Assembly: GCA_933228675.1 (NCBI GenBank)
Contig: OW121740.1
Span: 3,224,001 to 3,288,000 of the forward strand
DNA length: 64,000 nucleotides
Direction of reading: 5' to 3'
Origin: Stomorhina lunata
Lineage: Eukaryota > Arthropoda > Insecta > Diptera > Rhiniidae
A program made the position numbers and the translations under genes. Below, piece by piece: positions 9,913-21,048 of the stretch; the first letter of the stretch is position 1, and each line of letters opens with the position of its first letter. The notes below the pieces were generated by a model. That model did no database searches. It was not told the DNA's origin and saw nothing but the letters and a program-made list of their open reading frames with translations.

Positions 9913-11341
9913 ATGAAAAGTGGTGCTGGAAGAAATGCTACAATATTCAGAAATATTACTACAAGTGAAGGAGATATAGAATTTTGTGTATACGATTTTA
10001 TCCAAGAAATTGAGAAAAGACCGGTAATTATATATTAATGCCCTACACCATAATTGAGTTTTTGTTGATTGTAGTAATGTTATGATAATCACTTCCTGAG
10101 TCGTTTTATCGATCTCCTTCTCGATGTCCGTGTACAACTTGTAATCAATGTTAGGTTGTCAGTTTTAATGGAATCGGGCCAGACTTGACATATACTTAAA
10201 AAATACGCCGATATGAGATTCGTTTACGTCTCCGCATTCAGTTCCGCTACGTTATAAAATTGGTTTTCCAAATTAAAAAGACAATCTTTCTCCGTTTTTC
10301 TCAGATCGACAGAATCAAAAGAAATTAAAATGAACGGGGAAAATTTCGAATCAAGAGCACAATAGGGACAAATGTCTTAAAAATCGGACCAATACTGACT
10401 ACAAGGTTTAAGGTCGGGCTTAAGCGACTACAATTTATTTGATTAGTTTATAACTTTTTTCCTCGACTTGCAGGTAATATGGAATAAATTGAACATTGAT
10501 CACCAAAATGCTGCAATAAACAAACAAAATTGGCAAAAACTTGCTAACGTATTTATACCCTACTTTTACCAGTTAGAAGAAAATGAAAAAACCGAAATTG
10601 GTATTTATATGTACCTTTTCCAATTTAACATATTTAACTCTTCTTGTTTTCTTCGTAGTTGAAGAACTAAAAAAAATGTGGCTGCGGTTGAAAAAAAATC
10701 TAACGAAACAAATATTATTACACAAAAAGAATAAAAGCGTTCATTGCCATCATTTCCTTTATATGGAATTTTATCTAAAATGTACATATAACAAATGCCT
10801 TAAGGATTATGCTACTATAGAAGAGTTAAAAACTTTGGTAAATAATGAAATGCATTATAGGGCAGCGGCAGGCTTACCACCTCCTCAGCATGACTTTGGC
10901 AAAAGGCCACATCCAAATGATAACATCGACAGACCTGCCAAAAGAAGCAAACAAACTGAAATTAGTACATATCAACAGTCATCAAGCTTGCTGGCAAGGC
11001 AATCGTTAAATAAAGACACTGCAGCAGTTCTTGAGGAATCTTATTTTGATCCAATATTAGTGTGTGAAAGTGTAAGCCAGTCTGGTGCGGAAGATGACAG
11101 TGTTGCATCACAATTTGACTACCGTCAGCAGCAGCATCAACAGAGAACTAACTTAAGAATTCATTCATACGAAAATAGCTTCGGGGCCTCAAATAATTCA
11201 AATTCATCCAACAATGCTCATGATGCACATCAAGCTTTCTTTGAATCTATTAAGCCAACATTAAAGAAATTGAACGATTCACAAAAGCTTGATTTTAAAA
11301 TAGAAGTTTTGAAAGCTTTAAAAAAGTATAAATTGTTTTAA
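9913..11341 (+). CDS. MADF-BESS protein, array gene 4 (306 aa, 3 exons)
   Basis: Exons are 9913-10023, 10474-10600 and 10659-11341; introns of 450 and 58 bp are GT-AG and the joined frame is open. The MADF domain spans the three exons: YDFIQEIEKRP; VIWNKLNIDHQN..NW; VEELKKMWLRLKKNL..LYMEFYL. The linker carries GLPPPQHDF, a basic run (RPAKRSKQ, possible nuclear targeting), and the acidic motif ESYFDPILVCESVSQSGAED, then a Gln/His-rich stretch. It ends with BESS (AFFESIKPTLKKLNDSQKLDFKI). It is the closest in length and linker to gene 1. An alternative long frame starting at 10583 reads through intron 2 but is out of frame with exon 2, so I take the spliced form. AATAAA sequences follow at about 11380-11410. 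Confidence 0.88.
10036..10455 (-). repeat. Possible decayed P1 copy in intron 1
   Basis: The edges resemble P1 read on the minus strand: ATGCCCTACACCATAA for the ATACCCTTCACCACCATA end, and GGTCGGGCTTAAGCGACTA then TTTGATTAGTTT for the GTCGGGCTTGACCGACTATA..CTTGTTT end. The middle is too diverged to align by eye. Confidence 0.35.
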
Positions 11342-11797
11342 ATATTACCATTTTGTTTTCATATTTTATTTAGAACTTAATAAATTTGTATTTATTTCAT
11401 ATCATACAATAAAATGAATACATATTCAGCCTAAGTACGATTGTTGAAGTCGTATCTTCGCCTACGACAGAACTAGATAAAATTGTGTTGATGTTTTTAT
11501 TAATCTAGTACTAAATGCAGTAGTCGAAGATACGACTTCGACAGTCGTAATAAGGCTGATTATATACTAAAAAAAAACAAGTATACTAACATCTCGTTTT
11601 TTTCATACTAGCATTTAAATTTTTTTGTTACCGATTTTTATATATTTATTCTTCCGTTCCATTACTAAGCATATGTAAGACCAACAATTGTAGGACCACT
11701 GTGATCTAAGCTGCAGGATGACTAGTTTAGATAACATTTTTACATATATCAAGATGTGGTAACCCAAATTCCACACTAAAAGTATAAAAATTAAAAT

Positions 11798-11808
11798 TGG
11801 CAACCCTG
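11798..11808 (+). promoter_or_regulatory. Shared upstream box, TGGCAACCCTG
   Basis: 118-128 bp before the start at 11926, preceded by AGTATAAAAATTAAAAT, which could act as a TATA-like element. The same arrangement occurs before the duplicate gene. Confidence 0.6.
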
Positions 11809-11925
11809 TAGTTTCACATTCATTTAGTTTTGTTATTCCGCTTTGTTTACGTTTTGAGACTATTCCAACATTAGCAAATTTGTTTTGTTTGTGATAATTA
11901 TTTAAATAAATTAAATAACAAAAAT

Positions 11926-12793
11926 ATGGGTTTAAGCCCAAATGTTGTACGTAAAATAGAAACCTCAAAGGGGGTTCGAATATATTCAATGTACGATTTG
12001 CTAAAAGAAGTCAAAAAGAGGAACGTAAGTTTAACAATATATGTACTTACATATGTAGCACCAAAAATTACTTTTTTATATTTTAACTTATGATTTCCCT
12101 GCAGGGTATTTGGCAATTAAATACTTTAGATCATATGAATCGTTCAGAACTACAAAAAAATTGGCAAAGTGTTTCCCAGTCTTTGATTCCTGACTTTCAC
12201 GAATTTGAAGAGGACGAGCAAAGCACAATAAGTAAATCAATCAAAATCTAAATTAAATTTTAATAAATAAAATCTTGTTTTTTTTTCTTGTTACAGCCAA
12301 AAAATTGAAAAAGGCTTATGATAATTTAAAAAAAGAATTATCACTTTTCATGAAGTATAAAAAAAATGGCGATAAACGTTATCGCGTATTTAATTTTGGT
12401 CGTTCTATGGAGTTTGTTCTACAGGATCGTGGTTTAAAGTTACATGAAGTTTATACTAAAGAAGAATTGGATGAAATGGATGCATTCGAAAGAAGATTTA
12501 ACCAAACATATGGATCGAAAATAATGCAAAAAATTCAAACCGAAGATGAGGAAATGGTTCCAGATTCGGAAAATCAGTTAGTAAGTGAATCTCAGACTTA
12601 CAGCGGAAATGCACAAATGAGGTCAGGGACTCATCCATACACTAATGTGTATACAAATCAAAAAAGAGATCGAAAAGATCCCGACCAAGCGTTTTTTGAT
12701 TCTTTAAAACCATGGTTACACAAAATGACTGGAGCTCAAAAGTTAGACTTTAAAATAGAATTCCTAGAAGTCTTAAAAAATCATCAGAACTAA
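11926..12793 (+). CDS. MADF-BESS protein, duplicate A (240 aa, 3 exons)
   Basis: Exons are 11926-12024, 12105-12231 and 12297-12793; introns of 80 and 65 bp are GT-AG and the joined frame gives 240 aa. MADF pieces are YDLLKEVKKRN (exon 1), GIWQLNTLDHMNRSELQKNW (exon 2) and KKLKKAYDNLKKELSLF..FGRSMEFVL (exon 3). The short linker is acidic (ETEDEEMVPDSE type). BESS ends the protein (DPDQAFFDSLKPWLHKMTGA, then QKLDFKIEFLEVLK). It differs from genes 1, 3 and 4 in lacking the FDPMLVCESVSQ motif. It forms a near-identical pair with the next gene. Likely a nuclear DNA-binding regulator by family. A poly(A) signal GAATAAAATA follows the stop within 25 bp. Confidence 0.9.
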
Positions 12794-13306
12794 TATAATT
12801 TCTACATCTTGAATAAAATATTTTATTTTCAAAGAGAATAGTTGTTTTTTTAAGATCATTTAAGCGATTCTGCATTAAAAAAATTATGTACGGGATCACG
12901 TTTGTGTAGGTTTGGGTTGTTTCGTTAAAGTAAAGGAACACACGTACACTTTACCATTTTGATTTTATTTAGAATTAAGTAAATTTGTGCTTATTTCATA
13001 TCATGCATAAAAAGTGTTTTATAAACTTAAAAGTCAGTATAAACCATCTTGTTTTTTTCACACCAGCGTATCAGTTTTAGTTATATAATGTTACCGATTT
13101 TTTATAGATATTTATTCTTCCATTCCATTAATTATCATCTAAGACCAATTTTGTTAGGCCTTTTTGAATCACTGTGCCCTATGCCTAAAGATGACTAGGT
13201 TAGAAAGAGTTTATATAACAAAATATTAAGTTAGAAAAGGCCATTTGGTTTTTGCCTACTAAATTTTGGTTACAAAATTCCACACTGAAAGTATAAAAAT
13301 TAAAAC

Positions 13307-13317
13307 TGGCAACGCTG
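13307..13317 (+). promoter_or_regulatory. Shared upstream box, TGGCAACGCTG
   Basis: 117-127 bp before the start at 13434, with AGTATAAAAATTAAAAC just before it. Nearly identical to the box of duplicate A, so it was copied with the gene. Confidence 0.6.
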
Positions 13318-13433
13318 TAGTTTCGCATTCATTTTGCTCTGTTATTCTGCATTGTTTACGTTTTGAGACTCCAACATTAGCAAATTTGTTTTGTTTGTGA
13401 TAATTATTAAAACTAAATAAATTGAATAAAAAT

Positions 13434-14271
13434 ATGGGTTTAATGCCAAAAGTTATCCGTAAAATAGAAACCTCGAAGGGGGATCGAATATATTCAATAT
13501 ACGATTTGCTAAAAGAAGTAAAAAAGAGGACCGTAAGTTTGACAATATACCTATGTAGCACCAAAAAATGTTTTTATGATTTCCCTGCAGGGTATTTGGC
13601 AATTAAATACTTTAGAACATATGAATCGTGCGGAACTACAAAGAAATTGGCAAGGTGTTTCAAAGTCTTTGATTACCGACTTCCAAGAATTTGAAGAAGA
13701 CGAGCAAAGCACGATAAGTAAATCATTCAGTTAATTAAAATCTTAAATAAAATCTTGTTTGTTTCTTGTTTTAGCCATAAGTTTGAAAAAGACTTACGCT
13801 AGCATGAAAAATGATTTATCACTTTTCATGAAATATAAAAAAAATGGCGATAAACGTTATCGCATATTTAATTTTGGTCGTTCCATGGAGTTTGTTCTAC
13901 AGGATCGTGGCTTAAAGTTACATGAAGTTTATACTAAAGAAGAATTAGATGAAATGGATGCATTCGAAAGAAGATTTAACAAAACATATGGATCGAAAAT
14001 AATGAAACAAATTGAAACGGAAGAAGAGGAAATAATTCCAGATTCGGGAAATCAGTTAGTGGGTGAATCTCAAACTTACAGCGGAAATGCACAAACGAGG
14101 TTAGGGACTCATCCATACAGTAATGTGTATACAAATCAAAAAAGAGAACGTAAAGATCCCGATCAAGCGTTTTTTGATTCTCTAAAACCATTGCTACGCA
14201 AAATGACTGGAGCTCAAAAGTTAGACTTTAAAATAGAATTTCTAGAAGTCTTAAAAACTCATCAAAACTAA
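13434..14271 (+). CDS. MADF-BESS protein, duplicate B (240 aa, 3 exons)
   Basis: Exons are 13434-13532, 13591-13717 and 13775-14271, each the same length as in duplicate A; GT-AG introns of 58 and 57 bp. The protein is 240 aa and nearly the same as duplicate A: MADF pieces YDLLKEVKKRT, GIWQLNTLEHMNRAELQRNW and SLKKTYASMKNDLSLF; BESS AFFDSLKPLLRKMTGAQKLD. Differences are scattered conservative substitutions, with no frameshift or stop. Intron 1 is shorter than in A by a small deletion. Promoter box, 5' flank and poly(A) region are shared, so the duplication unit is about 1.5 kb. Both copies appear functional. Confidence 0.9.
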
Positions 14272-14490
14272 TATAATTTCTACATCTTGAATAAAATATT
14301 TAATTTTCAAAGAAAAAAGTTATTTTTTTCTTTAATTAATTATTTAAGCAATTCTTTTAATGTACTAAGCAGATGCACCTCAAATCTTTTATCTATTACG
14401 ATAAATTCATAATCGAAAATTAAATGCGACAATAGTAATTATCATTATTTTAGTTGCTAACAAACAAAAAAGCTCTAAAATATTTCAAAT

Positions 14491-14501
14491 TGACATCACT
14501 G
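14491..14501 (+). promoter_or_regulatory. Shared upstream box, TGACATCACTG
   Basis: 120-130 bp before the start at 14621; the most diverged in the middle but the same spacing as the other boxes. Confidence 0.45.
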
Positions 14502-14620
14502 TTATCAGTTTTGTTATGTTCTTGTTTACGAATTGTTGTACGTGATTTGAGTGCGAGCTATTTAAATTTGTTAAAATTAAAAATTAAATTAATTAAAATA
14601 AAAAGACTTAATTATAAAAA

Positions 14621-15746
14621 ATGTCTTCAGAAAGAGATATAAAAACTAGTAAAGGCATATTTACACATTCTACATATGATTTTATAAAAGAAGTGGAACT
14701 AAGACCGGTAAGTAAAAAAGCAAAGAAAAATTAAAAGTTCAATGTTGAAAAGTTACCACATTGCTTGAATTGAAAATACCGTCAATAATGGCGGGAATAC
14801 AATAAATATAAATGTATAATAAACAAATAAATATTCGTAGAAATCATAGTTCTGCCATGGTAGAAATAAAAATTATAAATTTGATATACAAATAAAATTA
14901 CCTTTTTATGTTTAACCTTAACTTCAGAAAACAAAACGGATGTATTGTTATATGGAATTTATTGCATTAATAAATTCCCTTCCTTTCTTTTAGCCTATAT
15001 GGGATAGAGAACATATAAATCGTCGAAATCGTTTATTGGACTGGCATGATGTGATTCGTGCTTGTTTACCCTGCTTTGATGAACTGCCTATGGATGAACA
15101 GGATCAACTTAGTAAATACAATAAAATAAAAAAGTATATTTAAAATATAAAAAAATAATTAAACATTTTCTCGATAGCTACGCAATTTACCTACATTTGG
15201 AAGTGCCTTACGAATGTGTTAATGAAATCTATAAAAAATACTAGTGATCCAAATTATCGACCGTATCGCTTTGCGCATCACATGGAATTCTATTTGAATT
15301 ATCGTGGCATAACACTAGATCAAGTTGGTACTCCCGAGCAGTTTTTAGAAAATGATGAAATTGCAAGTAAAGCTCTTGAAAATCGTACAAAGAAAAGGCT
15401 TTTAGCAGCAAGCAAAGTAAAGACGACTAAAGTTATAACTACAATGAATTCAGATAATAATGATGATAATTTTGCCGTGAACAACAATGATTTTGATCCT
15501 AGTATATTTTGTCAAGCTACCGAACAAGCCACTGGCAATAATGATTTTAGAGAAGCCGAGTTAAATAGCATCAGATGTGAGCCAGTCACTTTTATGACTA
15601 GTTATGACAATGATGCTGAAGATCCAGATCAGGATTTTTTCGATTCTATTCAACCATTTTTAAACAAATTAAATGGGAAACAAATGCTGGATTTTAAAAT
15701 AGAATTTTTGGAGATTTTAAAAAAATATCAGTCTCAAGTTAATTAG
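14621..15746 (+). CDS. MADF-BESS protein, array gene 7 (257 aa, 3 exons)
   Basis: Exons are 14621-14707, 14994-15111 and 15178-15746, GT-AG introns of 286 and 66 bp, joined frame 257 aa. Exon 2 is 118 nt instead of 127, the only length exception in the array, but the phases (0 and 1) are kept. MADF pieces: YDFIKEVELRP; PIWDREHINRRNRLLDW; TYIWKCLTNVLMKS..FAHHMEFYL. The linker is Asn/Asp-rich (NNDDNFAVNNNDFDPSIF) with a possible relic of the FDPML box. BESS is DPDQDFFDSIQPFLNKLNGK, then QMLDFKIEFLEILK. The start at 14621 follows an AAAA context as in the paralogues. Exon 3 alone has an internal ATG at 15216, but the upstream codons belong to MADF. Confidence 0.87.
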
Positions 15747-16377
15747 AATTTTAAACTAAAAAACATTGAAGCTAAAATTTAAGATATTTAACCAATGTTT
15801 ATATATTAATAAATTTTCAATATATAATTTTTATCCATGTTAAATAAATATATGTATATGTAGAAAAATTATAAAATCCCAGTCTTTCTTTTTAACGCTT
15901 CACCTAGGTCTTAAAAGACAATAAAATGCCCCAAAAATACAAAACTAAAAAAACATACTTTACGTTTAATAAAAAATATCAATTACTATAGACATATCCG
16001 TTTATTGAAAAATTGGTTGACCAAAAATATACAAAATTTAAAAGAGGATTTTTAGAACTTATTTTGTCTTTTATTCGATTTTAATAATAAATGTAATTCT
16101 CTAGGTATTGACTCCAAAAGGTTTTTTTTTTATTATTTTTGGAAATTTCTCCAAATTTCAATGATATATTTTAATAACTATTCAAATGCTTTTCTATTAT
16201 GGTGTTTAAGTGCAAAAATTTACATTTTACTACTGTATCTCTTCGATGTAATGTAAATTAAAATTTCAATATTTCAAAATTTTTTACTACGTGGCTTAAT
16301 TAGCAACTAGATTAAAAACAAAACTTAAATTTTGCTTATAAGTAATGAAAAAATCGATGCATAAAACGTGTAATAAT
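15747..16377. other. Intergenic, no gene seen
   Basis: 3' flank of array gene 7 with AATAAA-type signals near 15808; otherwise AT-rich sequence without a recognised element. Confidence 0.6.
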
Positions 16378-16735
16378 TATGCCTGTATTTTGGACCGATT
16401 TCAACAAAATTTGGTACAGTGTTTTCAGTTTACATAGCAATATTTGTTTTAAATTTCATGAACAAATATTGATATATGTGGCCAATATATCAATTCCGGG
16501 TAGTGGGATCTATGGGAGTACCTTAAATGATGGACCGATTTTGACGAACTTCAATAGCCATGGTCCCACTATAAAAAAATGATAATCAAATTATCTTTAG
16601 AATTGCGACCTGTACTTTGATTACATGGTTTACATGGGGGTCCAGCCAGACGCACGGACTAACATCGCTAAGTCGACTCAGAAAGTGATTCCATACCAAT
16701 AGGCTTAAAGGTTGGTCTAAGACAAATATTAAGCC
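16378..16735 (+). repeat. P1 dispersed repeat, 5'-truncated copy
   Basis: Matches the 3' half of P1: TTTTGGACCGATTTCAAC, AATAGCCATGGTCCCACTAT, GGGGGTCCAGCCAGACG, ATCGCTAAGTCGACTCAG and GGTTGGTCTAAGACAAATAT. Both ends of the family are missing. It lies between array genes 7 and 8. Confidence 0.75.
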
Positions 16736-17035
16736 TTTGGTCTTATCGTAGGAATTTTGTATGGCATATTGATCTATAAGTTAGTCATAAAATTATTTTT
16801 TGTTTATGAATTAGAGGATTATTATATAAGAGTTCTAAAATAATAATAATTTTATTTAAATTATGTAGTAAAAAATGTAATATTTTTTTTTAATAATGTA
16901 GGTGTATATTTTTTAAATTGACGCTCACTGTACATGAAGTAGAAGTACATACATGTAACAAAAAATCATAACATGTCTAGCACAAATCCCTGTTACCTCT
17001 ATGGTATTCTTAATTTTTAACAGTCTGGCAGCATT

Positions 17036-17046
17036 ATCAATCCCTT
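17036..17046 (+). promoter_or_regulatory. Shared upstream box, TGGCAGCATTA
   Basis: About 153 bp before the start at 17199; diverged, but followed by the same T-rich, TTTTCGTTTTTAC-like sequence seen after the other boxes. Confidence 0.42.
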
Positions 17047-17198
17047 TTTGCATTTTCGTTTTTACTAACGCGCGCATTTATTTTGTTTTGTTTCATTCTG
17101 TTTTGTTACATTCTGTTGGTTAGTGCGAATTTATTTTTTAGTGAAATACTTCAATTTTAAATATATTATTAATAAAATTGAAAGAAAATTAAATAAAA

Positions 17199-19158
17199 AT
17201 GAGCAGATTGGATGAGAAAAGACAAATCGAGACAAGTTGGGAAACTGTCGAATACACCACAATAGACCTTATAAAAGAAATTGAGGAGCATCCGGTAAGT
17301 AACAATTCTTCACATTATTTTTGGACCAATATCCCTAGTCCTCAAAAATGTTCACTGTAAATTTTGTTCATAACTTTTAACAATCAATGGTGGCTTATTT
17401 TTTTCAAGGTTTTATGGAATAGACATTACGATAATTATGGACAAAGAGAAGCCATTGATGAAGCATGGGATGAAATCAGTCGTAATTTTGTGCCATTTTA
17501 CGATGATCTTGATGAATATGAAAAACCAAAAATAGGTAAATACTGTGCCTATTATAATTTAATTTTTAGCCCCCTTAACAACAAATAATGTTATACTTAA
17601 TATCAATATTAACATCTTACTAGCCAAAAGAATTCTATACAAAAAGATTCCAAAAAATGTTAATAGAGCCAAGTTTCTTTTAAAAGGGTTGCTACTGGGA
17701 AGAGTGTTATAAGTTTATAATAGGAAGTATTTTCTACAAAAAATCTAGTTTTCCAAAAAAAAAAAAAAAAACATTCTTACATTCTATCTGTTTGAAAATT
17801 TTTCCGGTAAAGAGTGTTAGTTAAAAAAGTTGAAAGTGGGAGGAATTTCCTTAAGAAAAATTAATGTGAAGAATTTTCTATAAAAACTTTAAGCCGAGAA
17901 GAATTTTCGAAAGAAATTATGAGTTACTTTAAGAAAAGTTTAAAAATAGTATAAAAAAGTTTGCAAAAAATCTAGAAAAAAAAGTAGAAATGCTCACAGT
18001 GGAAACAATTTCCTATAAAAAGGTTGATAGAGACAGTTGACAGAGTTCTATAAATAAGTAGAATTGTGGAAATAGTGGTCTATAAAATGTTAACGAGGGG
18101 AAGAACTTAATATAGAAAAATTAACGGTGGCAAAAGAAGAAGAAAAATGTGTAAAGGAATTTCATAAAAAACCTGACTATAAAGCTTACTTTAGAAAAAT
18201 AATTTGGAAATAGTTTTAGTTAAAAACACTATTAGATCATTCTAATTTTATTTATGTTTGAATTGTAAAACCTTATAATGATATTGTATCATGTAATTGG
18301 GTGTTAAACTTAACACTTTCTTTAAAAACATTTTCTTCACATCATTTTTTCAAAGTGGATGTTTTAAGAAACCGTTGGAGAAATTGTATAGCGGGTTTAA
18401 TGAAATCTGCAGCATTGAAAAGAAAAAATGATAGACTTTACAAGCCTTTTACATATGGCCGCGAAATGAGATTCTATCTAGAGTATCGTGGTGTTAAATT
18501 CGAGGATATGTTTAATTCTGAAGATGTAGACGGCATCGATGAAGAAAAGTCCACAATTAAAATAGAACGTGATGAAGAGGATGAAGTAAAAGAAGTGTCC
18601 GTAGAAGAAAGTGAAATACAAGAAGAGAAAGAACCAGCAAAGAAGAAATCGAAAAAAGCCGATACTTCAACCTCGTTCCGTTCAGCCAGGCTGCGTGAAA
18701 AGCAGAGTGCCATTGACAAAAGTGTAACGGAAGAAAATACTAGTACTCCCAAAACTCAAAAAAATACACCTAGCAAAATTTTAGCGGTAAAACCTTCAAG
18801 TAGTTTTAAACCTGAAAAAAATTCACCTATCAAACGAACCCCAGTATCCAATAGTACTAGCACAATTTATTCAAAGGAAGACGATAGCGAAGAAGATAAT
18901 GAAGAAATAAATGAAGAGCCGTTGGAACATCATGAAACTGTGAAATCTCCAGAAGTTACTGTTCAACAGTCAATGAATCATTCTGTACATCAAAGCTGTA
19001 ATTATGACCAGCCACAAACATTTATTAATGAATCGGATGCTTCTGATCAGATGTTCTTTGACTCTATTAAGCCAGCATTAAATAAAATGAATGAAACCCA
19101 AAAATTGGACTTTCAAATTGATATTTTGCAAATATTGAAATCATTTCGTACTAATTGA
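17199..19158 (+). CDS. MADF-BESS protein, array gene 8 (341 aa, 3 exons)
   Basis: Exons are 17199-17294, 17409-17535 and 18356-19158; GT-AG introns of 114 and 820 bp; joined frame 341 aa. MADF pieces: IDLIKEIEEHP; VLWNRHYDNYGQREAIDEAW; VDVLRNRWRNCIAGLMKS..YGREMRFYL. This copy keeps the most canonical MADF look (VLWNRHYDNY..AWDEI). The linker has an alternating acidic/basic stretch (IERDEEDEVKEVSVEESE, then AKKKSKKA) and Ser/Thr-rich segments, ending in BESS (QMFFDSIKPALNKMNETQKL). The long frame could be extended upstream from 18356 to 18301 in a genomic reading, but those codons are intron. Intron 2 is filled with degenerate TTTCTATAAAAA-type repeats. A partial, dead copy of exon 3 lies 300 bp downstream. 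Confidence 0.87.
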
Positions 19159-19454
19159 TATAAGAAATTGTACATTTATGCTATTTTGATTATGTTTGTG
19201 TGAAAAATAAAAATTTTTTATGTTAGAAATTATACATCTATAATATTTTCTTTAAAATAAACATTTTTTTAACCTAATATTTTTATATACTTTATTTTTG
19301 ATCATTATAAATTTTTTATTAAGTAAATTTATATCTGATTTTGAATTTGTTTTATTAAATAAAAACAAAATGCTATTACATTACACCTGCTATCATTATT
19401 TTGTAGTCAAAGTTTTATTTGCAATTGTTGTGTAAAATGTTTAATTACTTTTGT

Positions 19455-19915
19455 TGCAAAGAAAACAAAAATTGATCCACGTATAAGCGGGAAATGAAAT
19501 TTATATAGTCTCGTGGTTTCGTTTAGTTAGATTACATGAAAAGCGGAGTGCTATGGATAAAAGCTCACCAGAATATAATACAAAAAAAACTTAAAAATAT
19601 AAAAATGATGGTTATTAAAAGGACTCCTACACATATTCTTCTGTTATCCTTGACTCCCAGTGGAGCATAGGGACTCAGATATACATATTAATGGTAGTGA
19701 ATACTATTCAAATAAGGACTGGGAAGTAACTGATGAAATTGAGAAACCTACAAGTATAGAATCCAAGTGCCCATAAATCTTTATTTACTTAAAAGCCATA
19801 ATAATTATAAATCACATACATTGATCATTGAATCGGATGCTGCTGATCAGCTTACGCAAAATTAATGAAAGCAAAATAAGAACGTTTTTCAAATTGATGT
19901 TAGCATTAAATTAAT
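19455..19915 (+). pseudogene. Decayed copy of array gene 8 exon 3
   Basis: Colinear matches to exon 3 of the 17199 gene: CGGGAAATGAAATTTATATA (GREMRF region, now with TAG), TGAAAAGCGGAGTGCTATGG (REKQSAI region), AATCGGATGCTGCTGATCAG (ESDASDQ region) and TTTTTCAAATTGATGTTAG (BESS end). Many gaps, stops and frameshifts. It carries an insertion at 19640-19672 that matches part of the P2 repeat. No exon 1 or 2 relic was recognised upstream. Confidence 0.8.
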
Positions 19916-20104
19916 TATTTCACTATATGTTAATGTAATATATTTTTCATATATGCAATTTTCTCTGTAAAATAAATTTTGATAGATTTTTATTTCCATT
20001 TTAGAATAAAATAATTATTTTTGCTATTTTTCTAAGGTTTCCTGTTTGAGCTTTCTATTGGCTTTATTTATGAATAAATTCAATCAATATTTGAACTCAA
20101 TAAC

Positions 20105-20775
20105 TGCGAGGGTGGGACTATAAGTTCGTGACTTTTTGAATGAAACGAAGTATTTTTTACAAAAAGTTATTTAATTTTTTATATTGTCTTCTTTTAGCTC
20201 TATAAACTCAATCTCACGTTTCTCCAATTTTTGATTCTCTTTCTGAAAAGTATAATTCGTCGAGGTCTTAAAAATAGGCATCTCTTTCCGCCAAATAATT
20301 TCTTTAAGTTTGTGAACAAGAATAGTAACTTGCGTCTAAATCTGGAGAATATGGCAGATGAGGGGACAATTTGTAGCCCAATTCATGAATTTTTTCTATT
20401 GAAACTGCACATGAGTTAACCCTTGTAAGCAAATGCGGCAGCCATCTTGCGGAAAGCTTTCTAATTCCTAAGTGATTATATAAAATTGAAACCACTAAGT
20501 CATGTTGAATGCCTATGGTGTCCACAATTCCTCCTACTTTGAATCTTAGTTGTTCTAAAACCATGTTGTGATTTTTTAAATTGTTTAGTATATAGAGACC
20601 TTAACTGAGCGTCAGAACGATCGGATGCTGCAGAATCCCCACAACATCTATCAAGCATAGCCTTGTTTTTAATGATGTTTTTTCCACAACAAAATAATAA
20701 TAAAAAGCACTCGAAATTCATCTTTTACCATTTTTTCCAAACCCCGAGGTAATCTGTTTTAAATGTCTGCCGAAC
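20105..20775 (-). pseudogene. Mariner-type transposase remnant, internally deleted
   Basis: On the minus strand, pieces of a mariner transposase occur in more than one frame. The order is an N-terminal stretch (FCCGKNIIKNKAMLDRCCGD), a segment typical of the linker HTH (IGIQHDLVVSILYNHLGIRK, then LSARWLPHLLTR), and directly after it the C-terminal part of the core (KIHELGYKLSPHLPYSPDLD). The middle of the catalytic domain is deleted and the last Asp motif is damaged (ASYYS where PSDYF is usual). The sequence near 20113-20150 (ACTATAAGTTCGTGACTTTT) may be the terminal repeat. Dead copy; outer ends approximate. Confidence 0.75.
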
Positions 20776-21048
20776 TAACAAATTAAATAACAAATTTAAA
20801 CAGGAGCTACATATTGGCAGGGGCAGTGTTGTCATTTAAATAAGTAGACGGGGAATTTAAAAGAACAAGGACTTAATGATCTGCCCTCGTATTTTAACAA
20901 AAAATACATAAAGTTTTAATAAAACATTTTAAAATTTCAATAAAAAAAACTTTGTTCGATTTTACTGCACTAGAATTATTAGTTTTGCACATTTAAAACA
21001 TACCTACATGTTAGAAACGTCATTTTACATTTTCCTTACTAGACCATT

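Noticed and set aside
10583..11341. Long frame that would extend MADF-BESS gene 4 upstream through intron 2
   Set aside because: It is out of frame with exon 2, and GT-AG splicing restores a protein matching all paralogues.
18301..18355. Upstream extension of array gene 8 exon 3
   Set aside because: The codons before 18356 are intron; the acceptor AG at 18354-18355 gives the same phase as the paralogues.
18474..18752. 92-codon minus-strand Ser-rich frame
   Set aside because: Antisense shadow of the acidic and basic linker of array gene 8.
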